Shown here: positions 1 to 9,908 of the stretch, in pieces
Position numbering within the stretch: position 1 is the stretch's first letter
Layout: every line of letters starts with the position of its first letter
DNA from: an uncultured SAR86 cluster bacterium
Lineage (GTDB): Bacteria; Pseudomonadota; Gammaproteobacteria; Magnimaribacterales; AG-339-G14
Length of the DNA stretch: 64,000 nt
Reading direction: 5' to 3'
Assembly (NCBI GenBank): GCA_902563105.1
Contig: CACEVU010000006.1
Coordinates: 1-64,000 of the forward strand
The notes under the pieces: generated by a model
Databases searched by the model: none
What the model was told of the DNA's origin: nothing
What the model saw: only the letters and a program-made list of their open reading frames with translations
Position numbers and translations under genes: made by a program

Positions 1-777
1 TTCAGATTCTTCTTCGGATTCTTCTTCCTCTTCTGACTCCTCCTCTTCGGATTCTTCTTCGGATTCGCTTTCGGAATCTTCTTCTTCGTCTTCTTCCTGC
101 CCTTCAAACTCAGCGGAATAACTAGCTAAGGCTTCTGCAGTGAGTAATTCCGGAGTTTCAATATCATCGTAAGGGTCATTGACTTCAACAACAAAGCCAT
201 CTTCTGTTAGGACTGTACGGCCCCCTTGATTTTGTAGAGGTATGACTTCCATTTCTTGACCATAGACAAAAGCTGCTGAAGTTGACTCATTATCGGAATC
301 AACAATAACAATTCCTCCTCGAATTCCTACGGTGGCAACGCTGGTATTGATGGTAGCAGCATTTTTCTTGGTGACTTTTCCACCCACAAGCCTTAAGAGC
401 CCTGTTGCCTGCATTTCCAAAAATCCGTCTGCCGTTTCTGGGTTATAGACAAACTTATCTAAAATAACTCTGGAATTGGGACCAATGGTAAAAGCTGTAC
501 CATCGATAAGAATCATCTGGGCCTTACCTTTTTCGTCGGTTTCAATGGTTCGGTTTTGAATAATTTTGTAGCCTTCTTCAACGAGACGACGCTCTTCGAA
601 CATTCCAGATGGATCGTAAAAATTATCGGTGGTGGTGGTATTTACGGCTGCAGCAACCCCAATTTCATCACGAGTAAAAGCAAGTGAACTTGCTAATAAA
701 CTCACCAAGGTGACAAAAATTCGAAACAATAATTTTTTGGTACTTTGATGAGATAAAAAATAGTTTCTTATCTTCAT
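1..777 (-). CDS. FecR-domain secreted protein with acidic Ser/Glu-rich C-terminal tail (runs off window start; partial)
   Basis: Manual translation from ATG at 777: MKIRNYFLSHQSTKKLLFRIFVTLVSLLASSLAFTRDEIG...(signal peptide)...FTIGPNSRVILDKFVYNP...GLLRLVGGKVTKKNAATINTSVATVGIRGG (FecR-like core)...EEDEEEDSESESEEESEEEESEEEEE. Open at the edge, so absent from the ORF track. Confidence 0.8.
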   Translation of the reverse strand, partial: MKIRNYFLSHQSTKKLLFRIFVTLVSLLASSLAFTRDEIGVAAAVNTTTTDNFYDPSGMFEERRLVEEGYKIIQNRTIETDEKGKAQMILIDGTAFTIGPNSRVILDKFVYNPETADGFLEMQATGLLRLVGGKVTKKNAATINTSVATVGIRGGIVIVDSDNESTSAAFVYGQEMEVIPLQNQGGRTVLTEDGFVVEVNDPYDDIETPELLTAEALASYSAEFEGQEEDEEEDSESESEEESEEEESEEEEESEEESE

Positions 778-828
778 ATAGAGCAATTTGATCATAAATT
801 GATAGTTCGGTCATTAAATCTGTACACT

Positions 829-1470
829 ATGTCAGATATGCCCGATACCAAAAACAAACTTATTGATGCGGCTATTGAATTTTTAAATTCCGATAGAAAA
901 CGTCTCAATGTGAAAGAAATTATAAAAAGAGCAGATGTTGGCTATGGTACTTTTTATAATCATTTCGAAAGCATTGAAGAAATTCAAATAGAAGCTTTAA
1001 ACAAAACCATTAAGAATAGTCTGATTGACTTTAAATTGGATGTGAAAAACGAAAAGGATTACGTTTATATTTTGTACTTGAGTGTGTTGAGAGCTATAAA
1101 TTTGTTTGGCAATTCGCCTTCTATTGAATGGCTATTGAATAATCCAAAAATGTTCGTCGCTGCGTTTAAAGAAATTTCTCAGCCCAACATGGAAAATAAT
1201 TTTTTAAATGCTATCAAAACAAAGCAAATTAAAAATGCATCGATTCATTCACTCCTTGAATTTCAAGACGCCAGACACTATGTGCAGTGGGCTGGATTAG
1301 GTGCAATGGCCGAAGTAGCAAGTGGCGAACTGACAGATAAAGAAGCTTTTGAAAAACTAGCCAAAAGCGTCAGGGTAGTTGATATTCCTCAAAAACAAAG
1401 AGATGCCATCATCAAAAGGATCATCAAAAAGAAACACCCTTGGGAAACTAAGGATAGCGGCGGTAAATGA
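829..1470 (+). CDS. TetR/AcrR-family transcriptional regulator
   Basis: N-terminal HTH KNKLIDAAIEFLNSDRKRLNVKEIIKRADVGYGTFYNHFESIEEI; ATG at 829 preferred over the TTG at 799. Confidence 0.85.
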   Translation: MSDMPDTKNKLIDAAIEFLNSDRKRLNVKEIIKRADVGYGTFYNHFESIEEIQIEALNKTIKNSLIDFKLDVKNEKDYVYILYLSVLRAINLFGNSPSIEWLLNNPKMFVAAFKEISQPNMENNFLNAIKTKQIKNASIHSLLEFQDARHYVQWAGLGAMAEVASGELTDKEAFEKLAKSVRVVDIPQKQRDAIIKRIIKKKHPWETKDSGGK

Positions 1471-2116
1471 AGTCGGTGGAACCGGAATCGGAATCAACAA
1501 ATGCAATTTCTCTGACCAACTCTCCAGAGTCGTAAAAAATTTTTTCTCTAAAATTTTTGCCATTCACTGAGCCAAAAATTTTTAACTCCTCTCCAGAAAA
1601 AGTCAATTCAGCCTGAAGGTCTAAATCGTCGGCTTTTCTAACGAATTTTAAGGACTTATCGATCTCGGGTTTTTCTTCAATAGCTAGCGCATCTTTGACG
1701 TCGGTCATCATCTCATCAAAACTCTCTTTGAGTTCGGTTTTGAAATCTTCAATTTCAACTTGGATATCGGCTTCTTCAATCGTGCCTTTGGCTACAATCC
1801 ATTCGCGCAAGTCATTTACTGTCAAAGCCACTTCTGTCCCACATTGTTCGATACGATATAGCTGGCTTCGCTCTAAGACGAAAGGATAAATATATTCTTG
1901 CAAAGTAGTCATAAAACCACTCTCCTCGGCTAATGCTTGATTGAAAGCTTCATAATTGTTGATCCGATCAAGCTCCCAAAGTCCTTGCAATTTGTTTTCA
2001 TTGACCGGTGAAGTGCAATCGGCAAAAACCTCAGCTGGCAGTGGCGCATAAGTACTGAAACGCGCGCCCAAAACGATCAGCAATGAAGTAAGGAAAATAA
2101 TAAACCCGCGAGACAT
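1448..2116 (-). CDS. hypothetical secreted protein (N-terminal signal/anchor)
   Basis: 222-aa ORF with hydrophobic N-terminus MSRGFIIFLTSLLIVLGARF; convergent 3' overlap with the TetR gene. Confidence 0.6.
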   Translation of the reverse strand: MSRGFIIFLTSLLIVLGARFSTYAPLPAEVFADCTSPVNENKLQGLWELDRINNYEAFNQALAEESGFMTTLQEYIYPFVLERSQLYRIEQCGTEVALTVNDLREWIVAKGTIEEADIQVEIEDFKTELKESFDEMMTDVKDALAIEEKPEIDKSLKFVRKADDLDLQAELTFSGEELKIFGSVNGKNFREKIFYDSGELVREIAFVDSDSGSTDFIYRRYP

Positions 2117-2239
2117 GTTTTTTGATTTTAGCTATTTTGACTTGTAAGCGCCAACAATACTTTATGTTATCTGAGGTTTGCGTTTGAGTTATTTACCCTT
2201 AGAATAATTGCTTGCTATCCAATAAAGAAGGAGAAACTA

Positions 2240-3487
2240 ATGGATTTAAATTACGGTGCAGAATACGACGATTTTCGCAAAGACGTACAAGCGTTTTGCA
2301 AAGAATACCAAGGCGTATCGTTTAAGAGTGAAAGTAACGACAATGAAATGTCCGATGCCTTAAGCGGTTCCTCGGTCAACAAAAAAGCTGCTAAAGAGGT
2401 TACGCGTTCAGAGTGGCAAAAAATCTTAATTGAAAAAGGTTTCATTGCGCGCGCAATACCCAAAGAATACGGTGGTTATGGTGGCGAGACCGATATTATC
2501 AAAAGTCGTATTATTGCTACCGAATTTTCCAAAGCAAAAGTTCCAGGCGGTATGGGTGGTCAAGGAATTGATATGTTGGTTCCAACGTTGCTGGAATGGG
2601 GAACCGAAGAACAAAAACAACAATACATCCGCCCTACTTTGCATGGTGAGATGATTTGGTGTCAGGGTTATTCAGAGCCTAATGCTGGAAGTGATTTGGC
2701 GAGTCTTCAAACCAAGGCTGAATTGATTGATGGCAACTGGGTCATAAACGGCCAAAAAATCTGGACCAGTACTGCGCAATATTCGCAAATGATGTTTTGT
2801 TTGGTGCGAACTGAACCAGAAGCTTCTAAACACGCCGGTATTAGTTTTATTTTGATTCCAATGGAGACACCAGGAATTGAAATCCGACCTCTGGTAGATA
2901 TGACATTGAAAGCTGGTTTCAATGAAGTCTTTTTCGATGATGTCACAGTGCCAGAAGAAAATATTGTGGCTAAAAGAGGCGAAGGTTGGTCGGTAGCAAA
3001 TTCTGTATTGGGTCACGAACGAGGTTCATTGGCAGATCCCAATGCCACCATGAATCGATTGAATACGCTCATTAATATGATGAAAGAACAAACCATCGAT
3101 GGCAGACGCTTAATCGATATTCCTTCTTATCGAGATCGTTTGATGCAAGTCCAAGGTAAAGTGATGGCCAGTCAAGCGCACTCACTGAGATTGTTGTCTT
3201 CAAAAATCAATCCCGGACAAAATGTCAAATTGGGCGGTATGATTCAAAAATTAGTTGGCACCGAGTTGCGTCACGAACTGGAAGGCTTAGCTATTGATGT
3301 TTTGGGAGAAATTGGCACGTTGTATGAAGACAGTCCTTACCTAAAAGAAGATGGTTCTTTTCAGTTCACTTATATGTACTTTCTTGGCTTAATCATCGGT
3401 GGTGGCACCAATCAGATTCAAAAAAATATTATTTCTGAGCGTGGTTTAGGGATGCCAAAAGAACCTAAAGTAACTGAGGCATCGTAA
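2240..3487 (+). CDS. acyl-CoA dehydrogenase, large partner of an adjacent pair
   Basis: WCQGYSEPNAGSDLASLQTKAELIDGNWVINGQKIWTS and GGGTNQIQKNIISERGLGMP are ACAD motifs; RBS aaggagaaacta upstream. Confidence 0.9.
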   Translation: MDLNYGAEYDDFRKDVQAFCKEYQGVSFKSESNDNEMSDALSGSSVNKKAAKEVTRSEWQKILIEKGFIARAIPKEYGGYGGETDIIKSRIIATEFSKAKVPGGMGGQGIDMLVPTLLEWGTEEQKQQYIRPTLHGEMIWCQGYSEPNAGSDLASLQTKAELIDGNWVINGQKIWTSTAQYSQMMFCLVRTEPEASKHAGISFILIPMETPGIEIRPLVDMTLKAGFNEVFFDDVTVPEENIVAKRGEGWSVANSVLGHERGSLADPNATMNRLNTLINMMKEQTIDGRRLIDIPSYRDRLMQVQGKVMASQAHSLRLLSSKINPGQNVKLGGMIQKLVGTELRHELEGLAIDVLGEIGTLYEDSPYLKEDGSFQFTYMYFLGLIIGGGTNQIQKNIISERGLGMPKEPKVTEAS

Positions 3488-4581
3488 TGTTTTTTGGATT
3501 ATCAGAAGAACAAGAACAATTTCATGACTACGTGAAAAAGTTTTTGACGGATAACGTTACCGTCGATGAAATAAGGAAAATTGCCAGTGGCGAAGATGTT
3601 GCCTTGCAACAAGAAATTTATGGCGGACTGATTAATCTCGGTATCAATGCTTTATTGGTCCCTGAAGAACATGGTGGTTTGGGAGCGGATTTGTTATCTG
3701 CCGTAGCAGTAGCTCAAGGTTTAGGCGCTGGAGTTGGACCAATTCCTTTCGCAGGAGCATACGTGATGGCTCCCATTGCATTGAATTTAGCTGGCTCAGA
3801 AGCACAAAAGAAAAAATACCTATCCCAAATTGTCTCAAATGAAACAAAGTTTGGTGTGGGCTTGAGTGAATATGTAGCAGCTCGAGAAGATGCTGGCATA
3901 GATTTATCCGGTGATAAGGCCAACGGGAAAGCGTTGTTTGTAATCGACGGTGATGAAGCCGATTACTTCCTTTTAGCCAATAAAGGAGGTGTATTATTCT
4001 TGGTCGATGCAAAAGACCAAGGCGTTGAAGTTACAAAACTTACCTCAGTAGATAAAACCAGATCTTATCTAGAATTAACATTAAAAAATGTAATTGCAGA
4101 GGTTTTACCTGAATCAGAGAAAAATCCTGAGATTGCTAAAAAAGTTTTAGATGCTGGACGAATCATTTTTGCCGCCGATAGTTTGGGCGCTTCGGAAAGT
4201 ATGATTGAGAAAGCAGTGTCCTATGCGAAAGAAAGAAAACAATTCAATCGAGTGATAGGCTCTTTTCAAGCGGTGAAACATATGTGCGCTGAAATGGCAT
4301 CTGATTTAGAGCCTTGTTATGCCATGCTATGGCAAGCAGCACATTCTTTTGACCATTCTCCAGAGGAAGCACGTTTGCAAGCTTGTCAGGCCAAATCGCA
4401 TATTTCTGAAGTGGCAAAGATGGTTTCAAAAAAAGCTACAGAAGTTCATGGTGGTATGGGTTTTACCGATCTCTTGGGATTGCATTACTGGTTTAAAAGA
4501 ATTGGGCTCAACCGTCAGCTATTAGGCGGTCCAGAATTGATTCGCGAAGAAGCAGCAGAAATTCAGGGTTTTAATCAGTAA
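3487..4581 (+). CDS. acyl-CoA dehydrogenase-like protein, smaller partner
   Basis: ACAD fold motifs (ALLVPEEHGGLG, AKERKQFNRVIGSFQAVKHMCAEM, EVHGGMGFTD); start overlaps the preceding stop. Confidence 0.85.
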   Translation: MFFGLSEEQEQFHDYVKKFLTDNVTVDEIRKIASGEDVALQQEIYGGLINLGINALLVPEEHGGLGADLLSAVAVAQGLGAGVGPIPFAGAYVMAPIALNLAGSEAQKKKYLSQIVSNETKFGVGLSEYVAAREDAGIDLSGDKANGKALFVIDGDEADYFLLANKGGVLFLVDAKDQGVEVTKLTSVDKTRSYLELTLKNVIAEVLPESEKNPEIAKKVLDAGRIIFAADSLGASESMIEKAVSYAKERKQFNRVIGSFQAVKHMCAEMASDLEPCYAMLWQAAHSFDHSPEEARLQACQAKSHISEVAKMVSKKATEVHGGMGFTDLLGLHYWFKRIGLNRQLLGGPELIREEAAEIQGFNQ

Positions 4582-5599
4582 TACGATAAACTTTTGCTGC
4601 TGTCTCAAAAAAGAGCTGATCTCGCTCTTCAGGACTATAGTTTTTTGCTATTTTCTTAAAACCATTCCATAAGACTGAATAAGATATCGAAGCCTTATCT
4701 ACCGGAAAATTACTTTCAAACATGCACCTTGCCGGAGAAAAATATTCTAGAGCGGTCTCGTAATAAGCTTTTTGTGCGTCTACAAATTCATCTGAGGACG
4801 GTGGTCTATCTTGCAGGTGAAAACCAAAACCATTTACCGGCATTGCCAATCCACCGAGTTTAGCAAAGACGTTTTCGTGTTGACTGAGTTCTTTTAAATC
4901 TTTTTGCCACTGCGTAAAGATTTCTTCGCGTTTGTTTTCATATGGCCCGATTCCCAGTGGACCACTGAAATGATTCAAAATAATGTTTAAGTCGGGAAAT
5001 TGTTTTGCCAATTGAGTAATTTGAGAAATCTGATGGTGATATTGCCAAGCTTCGAAAACGTAGCCCAACTTTGCAAGAGTTTGTAAGCCGTCTAAAAAGT
5101 CTGGAAGCAAATACAAACCTTCGCAGGCATTGTGATGAGAATTTCTCACGTTGGGATGCGGATCCCAGCCGCCAGCATGGCGAATACCTTTGAATAGTTC
5201 TTGACCAACTTCTAAGTGCTTTTCTAAAACAGGTTCTGCTTCAAAACCCAACAAAAGATCAACGTGGCCGACAATGCCTGAGATCGTCGCTTGATCGGGA
5301 TCTGTCTTAGAGGCATCAGCGATCTTTTTAACAAATTCCGTCTCGCCCACAGGATTTAAGGATTTCTCAGGTAAATCCCAATAACACTGACTGCAGTCGA
5401 TAAAAACAGTATCGGTTACGTTATGGCCAGAGCCAGTGTCTGCCCAAAGATCTGCCAATAAATATTGGTTAGAATTTTCCGAAGAATCTACCGAAGCACC
5501 CGGCCAAAGATGATGATGTGGATCAATGATACGTTGCTCTGGATCAATGATTTCTTCGGTAATTTGAGCCAACCATTCTTTTTGAGAAAGATTGCTCAT
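4571..5599 (-). CDS. amidohydrolase family protein (TIM-barrel metal-dependent hydrolase)
   Basis: IIDPHHHLWPG metal-binding motif, NIILNHFSGP and CMFESNFPVDK motifs. Confidence 0.85.
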   Translation of the reverse strand: MSNLSQKEWLAQITEEIIDPEQRIIDPHHHLWPGASVDSSENSNQYLLADLWADTGSGHNVTDTVFIDCSQCYWDLPEKSLNPVGETEFVKKIADASKTDPDQATISGIVGHVDLLLGFEAEPVLEKHLEVGQELFKGIRHAGGWDPHPNVRNSHHNACEGLYLLPDFLDGLQTLAKLGYVFEAWQYHHQISQITQLAKQFPDLNIILNHFSGPLGIGPYENKREEIFTQWQKDLKELSQHENVFAKLGGLAMPVNGFGFHLQDRPPSSDEFVDAQKAYYETALEYFSPARCMFESNFPVDKASISYSVLWNGFKKIAKNYSPEERDQLFFETAAKVYRITD

Positions 5600-5605
5600 G
5601 GTGAA

Positions 5606-7762
5606 TTAATCTGCTTTTTTAACCAAACGCTGAGCATGCAAAATGGGTTCGGTATAACCGCTGGGCTGTACACGTCCTTTCAAGACCAAATCGCAGGCTG
5701 CTTTGAAAGCATCGCCGTCATAAGCTGGTGCCATGTTTTCATAAATCGGATCGCCAGAATTTTGCTCATCCACAACAACTGCCATTTTTTTCATAGTCTC
5801 CATGACTTGTGCTTCATCGCACAAACCATGATGCAACCAATTTGCAATATGTTGACTGGAAATTCGACACGTTGCTCGATCTTCCATCAAACCTACATTA
5901 TTAATGTCCGGTACTTTAGAGCATCCGACTCCCTGATCGATCCAGCGAACTACGTAACCAAGGATACCTTGCGCATTGTTATCCAGTTCGGCTTGAATTT
6001 CCTCTGCAGAAAGCTTTTCTTTTAAAAGAGGAATTTCTAATATTTCATCCATGTTTGCCTCTTTTCGCGCAAGCAATGCCTCTTGCACACTGGGGACACT
6101 AATTTGATGATAGTGCATAGCATGCAATGTAGCTGCCGTAGGGGATGGAACCCATGCACAATTGGCACCTGCTTCTGGATGCACAGTCTTATTTTCATAC
6201 ATCCCGAGCATTTCATCAGGCATTGCCCACATCCCTTTTCCAATCTGTGCTTTCCCTTTGAAACCAGTTTGCAAGCCTTTATCAACGTTCCAATTTTCGT
6301 AGGCAAGAATCCAAGGTTCCTGTTTCATTTGAGCTTTTCTGATCATTGGGCCAGCTTCCATAGAAGTGTGGATTTCATCTCCAGTTCTATCTAAGAATCC
6401 GGTATTGATAAAAATTACTCGCTCTTTTGCTACTTTGATGCATTCTTTCAAATTGATTGTAGTTCGACGCTCTTCATCCATGATGCCAATTTTTGCCGTC
6501 AAAGGTTCAAGTCCAACTGCTTTTTCAACCGCAGCGAATAAATCACAGGTCAGTTGAACCTCTTTGGGACCATGCATTTTTGGTTTAACTATATAAATGC
6601 TACCGGTACGGCTATTTTTGATTTTACCTTCACTAAGCAAATCATGTTTTGCAATAGTGATTGTAAACATGGCATCCATGATGCCCTCAAAAATCTCATT
6701 GCCATCGCCATCGAGAATTGCTGGTGTAGTCATGAGGTGACCAACGTTTCTCACCAACATCGTACTTCTGCCTGGTAAGGTAAAAGATGCTCCATCGGGT
6801 TTGGAATAATCCCGATCAGGATTTAACTTACGGGTCATGGTTTTGCCGCCTTTTTCAAAAGTTTCTTCTAGATTACCCTGCATCAAGCCAAGCCAATTTG
6901 CATAAACCGTACACTTATCTTCTCCATCAACAGCAGCAACGGAATCTTCACAATCTTGAATGGTGGTCACTGCCGATTCTACTAGGATATCTTTGATTCC
7001 AGCCAGGTCATCTTTTCCAACCGAATCTTCCCGATCGATTTGGATTTCAATATGTAAATTATTGTTTTTCAAAAGAATTCCGCTGGGATTTTCGACATCA
7101 CCGGAATACCCTTCAAATTTATCATTGTCCTCTAAGGTAACTTTGCTTTGATCTTTAAGTGTAATTTCAAGATTATTATCAGAAATTTGAAATGCAGCAA
7201 TTTCTTGGTAAGTTCCGCTACTTAAAGGGAAATTTTCGTTTAAAAAGTCTTTGGAGAATTCAATGACCTTGTCTCCTCTGACTTCATTGTAAGCGCCTCC
7301 TCGCTCAGCACCGTCTTCTTCGGAAATCATGTCCGTTCCATAAAGGGCATCATAAAGACTACCCCATCTTGCATTGGCAGCATTCAAAGCGAACCTAGCA
7401 TTCATCACTGGTACCACCAACTGCGCTCCTGCAATCGTAGAAATTTCTTCATCCACATTGGAAGTTTCTATTTCGAAATCATCATTGGGCTCTACCCAGT
7501 AGCCAATTTCTTTTAAAAAAGCTTTGTAAGTTTCTTTATCAAATTCTTTATTTTCTTTATGCCAATTATCTATTTTTGCTTGCAGTACATCTCTTTCTTC
7601 AAGTAAAGCTTTATTGCGCGGGGTAAATTCTTTAACAATTTCGTTAAAGGAATCCCAAAATTTGTCGGGCTCGACACCGATATTTACACAAACTTTTTCT
7701 GAGATTAATTTGTCTAACACTTCGCTTACTTGAAGATCGCCCTTTTGAATACGATTGGTCAT
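5606..7762 (-). CDS. glcB: malate synthase G
   Basis: 718 aa; [67 protein letters not shown] are typical of GlcB. Confidence 0.95.
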   Translation of the reverse strand: MTNRIQKGDLQVSEVLDKLISEKVCVNIGVEPDKFWDSFNEIVKEFTPRNKALLEERDVLQAKIDNWHKENKEFDKETYKAFLKEIGYWVEPNDDFEIETSNVDEEISTIAGAQLVVPVMNARFALNAANARWGSLYDALYGTDMISEEDGAERGGAYNEVRGDKVIEFSKDFLNENFPLSSGTYQEIAAFQISDNNLEITLKDQSKVTLEDNDKFEGYSGDVENPSGILLKNNNLHIEIQIDREDSVGKDDLAGIKDILVESAVTTIQDCEDSVAAVDGEDKCTVYANWLGLMQGNLEETFEKGGKTMTRKLNPDRDYSKPDGASFTLPGRSTMLVRNVGHLMTTPAILDGDGNEIFEGIMDAMFTITIAKHDLLSEGKIKNSRTGSIYIVKPKMHGPKEVQLTCDLFAAVEKAVGLEPLTAKIGIMDEERRTTINLKECIKVAKERVIFINTGFLDRTGDEIHTSMEAGPMIRKAQMKQEPWILAYENWNVDKGLQTGFKGKAQIGKGMWAMPDEMLGMYENKTVHPEAGANCAWVPSPTAATLHAMHYHQISVPSVQEALLARKEANMDEILEIPLLKEKLSAEEIQAELDNNAQGILGYVVRWIDQGVGCSKVPDINNVGLMEDRATCRISSQHIANWLHHGLCDEAQVMETMKKMAVVVDEQNSGDPIYENMAPAYDGDAFKAACDLVLKGRVQPSGYTEPILHAQRLVKKAD

Positions 7763-7857
7763 ATTGATTCCTATGATTTTGTTCTAATAAAAGAATGATT
7801 TTAGCAGTAGTAATAAATATTAAAACAAGTTTGTGAAAGGACTTATAATAGCGCTCG

Positions 7858-8988
7858 ATGAAAATAGAAAATTTATTAGAAGATCTGATTAAGATTGAGT
7901 CGATCACTCCCAAAGACGAAGGTTGCTTTGACCTGATTGAGCCTTTTTTGAAAGATCTAGGATTTGCATGCGAGCGTATAAATTACGACAACGTGGAAAA
8001 CTTGTATGCGGTTTTAGGCTCAGAAGGTCCCTTAATGTGTTTTTTAGGACATACAGATGTTGTACCTACAGGACCTGAAGAAAACTGGACGCAACCACCC
8101 TTTTCAGCAGTTACTTTAAATGGTCATATGTATGGCAGAGGCACTGCGGATATGAAAGGTAATATTGCAGCTTACTTGTTAGCTCTCAAAGATTTTTTAG
8201 ATACGAAACCCGATTTGAATTATCGCTTAGCCGTATTACTCACTTCAAATGAAGAGGGCGAGCCTGAAGATGGAAAAATTGACGTTATCATCAAGAAATT
8301 CATGGATGCGGGAGAACACATCGACTTTTGTTTAGTTGGAGAACCATCATCTAATAAAAAGATAGGCGATACGATAAGAATTGGTCGAAGAGGTTCGCTT
8401 AGCGGTACCTTAAAGGTCTTAGGTAAGCAAGGGCATGTAGCATATCCAGAAAAAGTAGAAAATCCAATCTTCACCAGCGCAAAATTAATTTCTGAGCTGG
8501 AAAGCATCACTTGGGATACAGGAAATGATCATTTTCAACCAACGTCTTTTCAAATTTCAAATATCAAATCAGGTACAGGTGCTACCAATGTTGTCCCTGG
8601 TGTTTTAGAAATGATGTTCAATTTCAGATTTTGTTCAGAGTCTAATGAAGCTTATTTAAAAGAAACTTTTGAAAACATACTTAAAAGCATGAACCTCGAA
8701 TACGAAATTGATTGGGTTTTAAGTGGGTTGCCATATTTAACTGAAAAAAAATATTTCATTAATCAGATTGTAGATTCTGTCAAATCGGTAACTGGCTATG
8801 AGCCAATTATCAATAATGGCGGAGGTACCTCAGACGGTCGTTTCTTACAAGTCATGGGTTCGGAAATTGTTGAGCTTGGCCCGCTCAATGAAACCATTCA
8901 TAAAACGGATGAAAACGTCAGTCTAGAAGATCTTGAAACACTCAAAGTGATTTACACAAATCTTTTGCAAAGACTTAACTCAAACTAA
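7858..8988 (+). CDS. dapE: succinyl-diaminopimelate desuccinylase
   Basis: M20 peptidase motifs FLGHTDVVPTGPEENWTQPPF, GRGTADMKGNIAAYL, NNGGGTSDGRF, ELGPLNETIHKTDE. Confidence 0.93.
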   Translation: MKIENLLEDLIKIESITPKDEGCFDLIEPFLKDLGFACERINYDNVENLYAVLGSEGPLMCFLGHTDVVPTGPEENWTQPPFSAVTLNGHMYGRGTADMKGNIAAYLLALKDFLDTKPDLNYRLAVLLTSNEEGEPEDGKIDVIIKKFMDAGEHIDFCLVGEPSSNKKIGDTIRIGRRGSLSGTLKVLGKQGHVAYPEKVENPIFTSAKLISELESITWDTGNDHFQPTSFQISNIKSGTGATNVVPGVLEMMFNFRFCSESNEAYLKETFENILKSMNLEYEIDWVLSGLPYLTEKKYFINQIVDSVKSVTGYEPIINNGGGTSDGRFLQVMGSEIVELGPLNETIHKTDENVSLEDLETLKVIYTNLLQRLNSN

Positions 8989-8990
8989 TT

Positions 8991-9830
8991 TTAAACTTCC
9001 TCAATATCTCGGAAATTAGGTTTCCTTTTTTCGAGAAAGGCTTTCACGCCCTCTTTGAAAACTTCGCCATCGCAAAGGACCCTTTGGGTGTCTCTTTCGT
9101 AATCTAATTGTTCGGATAGCGAAACTTGCAAAGCATTATCGTGTGCTTTAACAATAGCTTTTAGTCCGGTGATTGCTCCATCAGCCATTTGACTGGCTAA
9201 CTTACAAGCCTCGGTTAATAAATCTTTTTCTGGAAAGACTTTCCAAATCAGTCCCCAAGATTCGGCTTGACTAGCGCTAATGTCTTCACCGAGTAAAGCC
9301 ATACCATTGGCCTTTGCTCTGCCCAGAAGATTCGGCACAAGCCAGGATGCTCCAACATCTGAAATGATTCCTAGTTGTGGTCCAAAGACGAGTTTAAACT
9401 TCGCTGTGTCTGCAGCTAATATCAAATCTCCACAGAGAGCTAACCCTACCCCTCCTCCAGCGGCAATACCATTAATGGCATTGATAACCGGTTTTGGGCA
9501 ATCAACTATTTTCCGAACCAAAGGATTAAAGCCTATTTCCATCGCATGCGCTGTTGATTCGCCTGGGGACCAGCCGGGTTCGCTTGGCCAACCTCCTCCA
9601 GCAAGATCAGCCCCACTACAAAAACCTCGACCTTCGCCAGTTAAGACTACGGTTCTGATGGCTTGATCTTCATATGCTTGATTAAAAGCTTTTAAAAGTT
9701 CATCAATGATTTCTTTGTTCAGGCTATTTAAGACTTTAGGTCTATTAAGCGTAATGACAAATACTCCTTTATCCAATAATTCAGTTTTGATCGTACTCAC
9801 ATTTACCTCTTTTTTTTTAAACTTTAGCAC
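8991..9830 (-). CDS. enoyl-CoA hydratase/isomerase family protein
   Basis: GRGFCSGADLAGGG and NAINGIAAGGGVGLALCGDLILAA crotonase motifs; true start may be the downstream GTG (VSTIKTELLDKG). Confidence 0.9.
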   Translation of the reverse strand: MLKFKKKEVNVSTIKTELLDKGVFVITLNRPKVLNSLNKEIIDELLKAFNQAYEDQAIRTVVLTGEGRGFCSGADLAGGGWPSEPGWSPGESTAHAMEIGFNPLVRKIVDCPKPVINAINGIAAGGGVGLALCGDLILAADTAKFKLVFGPQLGIISDVGASWLVPNLLGRAKANGMALLGEDISASQAESWGLIWKVFPEKDLLTEACKLASQMADGAITGLKAIVKAHDNALQVSLSEQLDYERDTQRVLCDGEVFKEGVKAFLEKRKPNFRDIEEV

Positions 9831-9865
9831 TTATGCATTAAAGCTATATATATCTAATAATTAGG

Positions 9866-9895
9866 TTTGAAATATTTTATATAACTTTGAAATAT
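9866..9895. promoter_or_regulatory. direct repeat TTTGAAATAT x2 (9866-9875, 9886-9895) upstream of the alternative oxidase gene
   Basis: Two identical decamers exactly 20 bp apart in the AT-rich leader; regulator unknown. Confidence 0.35.
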
Positions 9896-9908
9896 ATATA
9901 GTAGTGGC

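Noticed and set aside
1-75. Apparent short tandem repeat (tcttcttcggattc...)
   Set aside because: Explained as codon-level low complexity of the acidic Ser/Glu tail of the FecR-like protein, not a CRISPR or mobile element.
2672-3016. 114-aa - strand ORF
   Set aside because: Antisense to the first acyl-CoA dehydrogenase; shadow ORF.
3644-4012. 122-aa - strand ORF
   Set aside because: Antisense to the second acyl-CoA dehydrogenase; no coding signature.
5465-6025. 186-aa + strand ORF
   Set aside because: Antisense to the amidohydrolase and glcB genes, with no recognisable domain or RBS; shadow ORF.
9280-9666. 128-aa + strand ORF
   Set aside because: Antisense to the enoyl-CoA hydratase gene; no domain.
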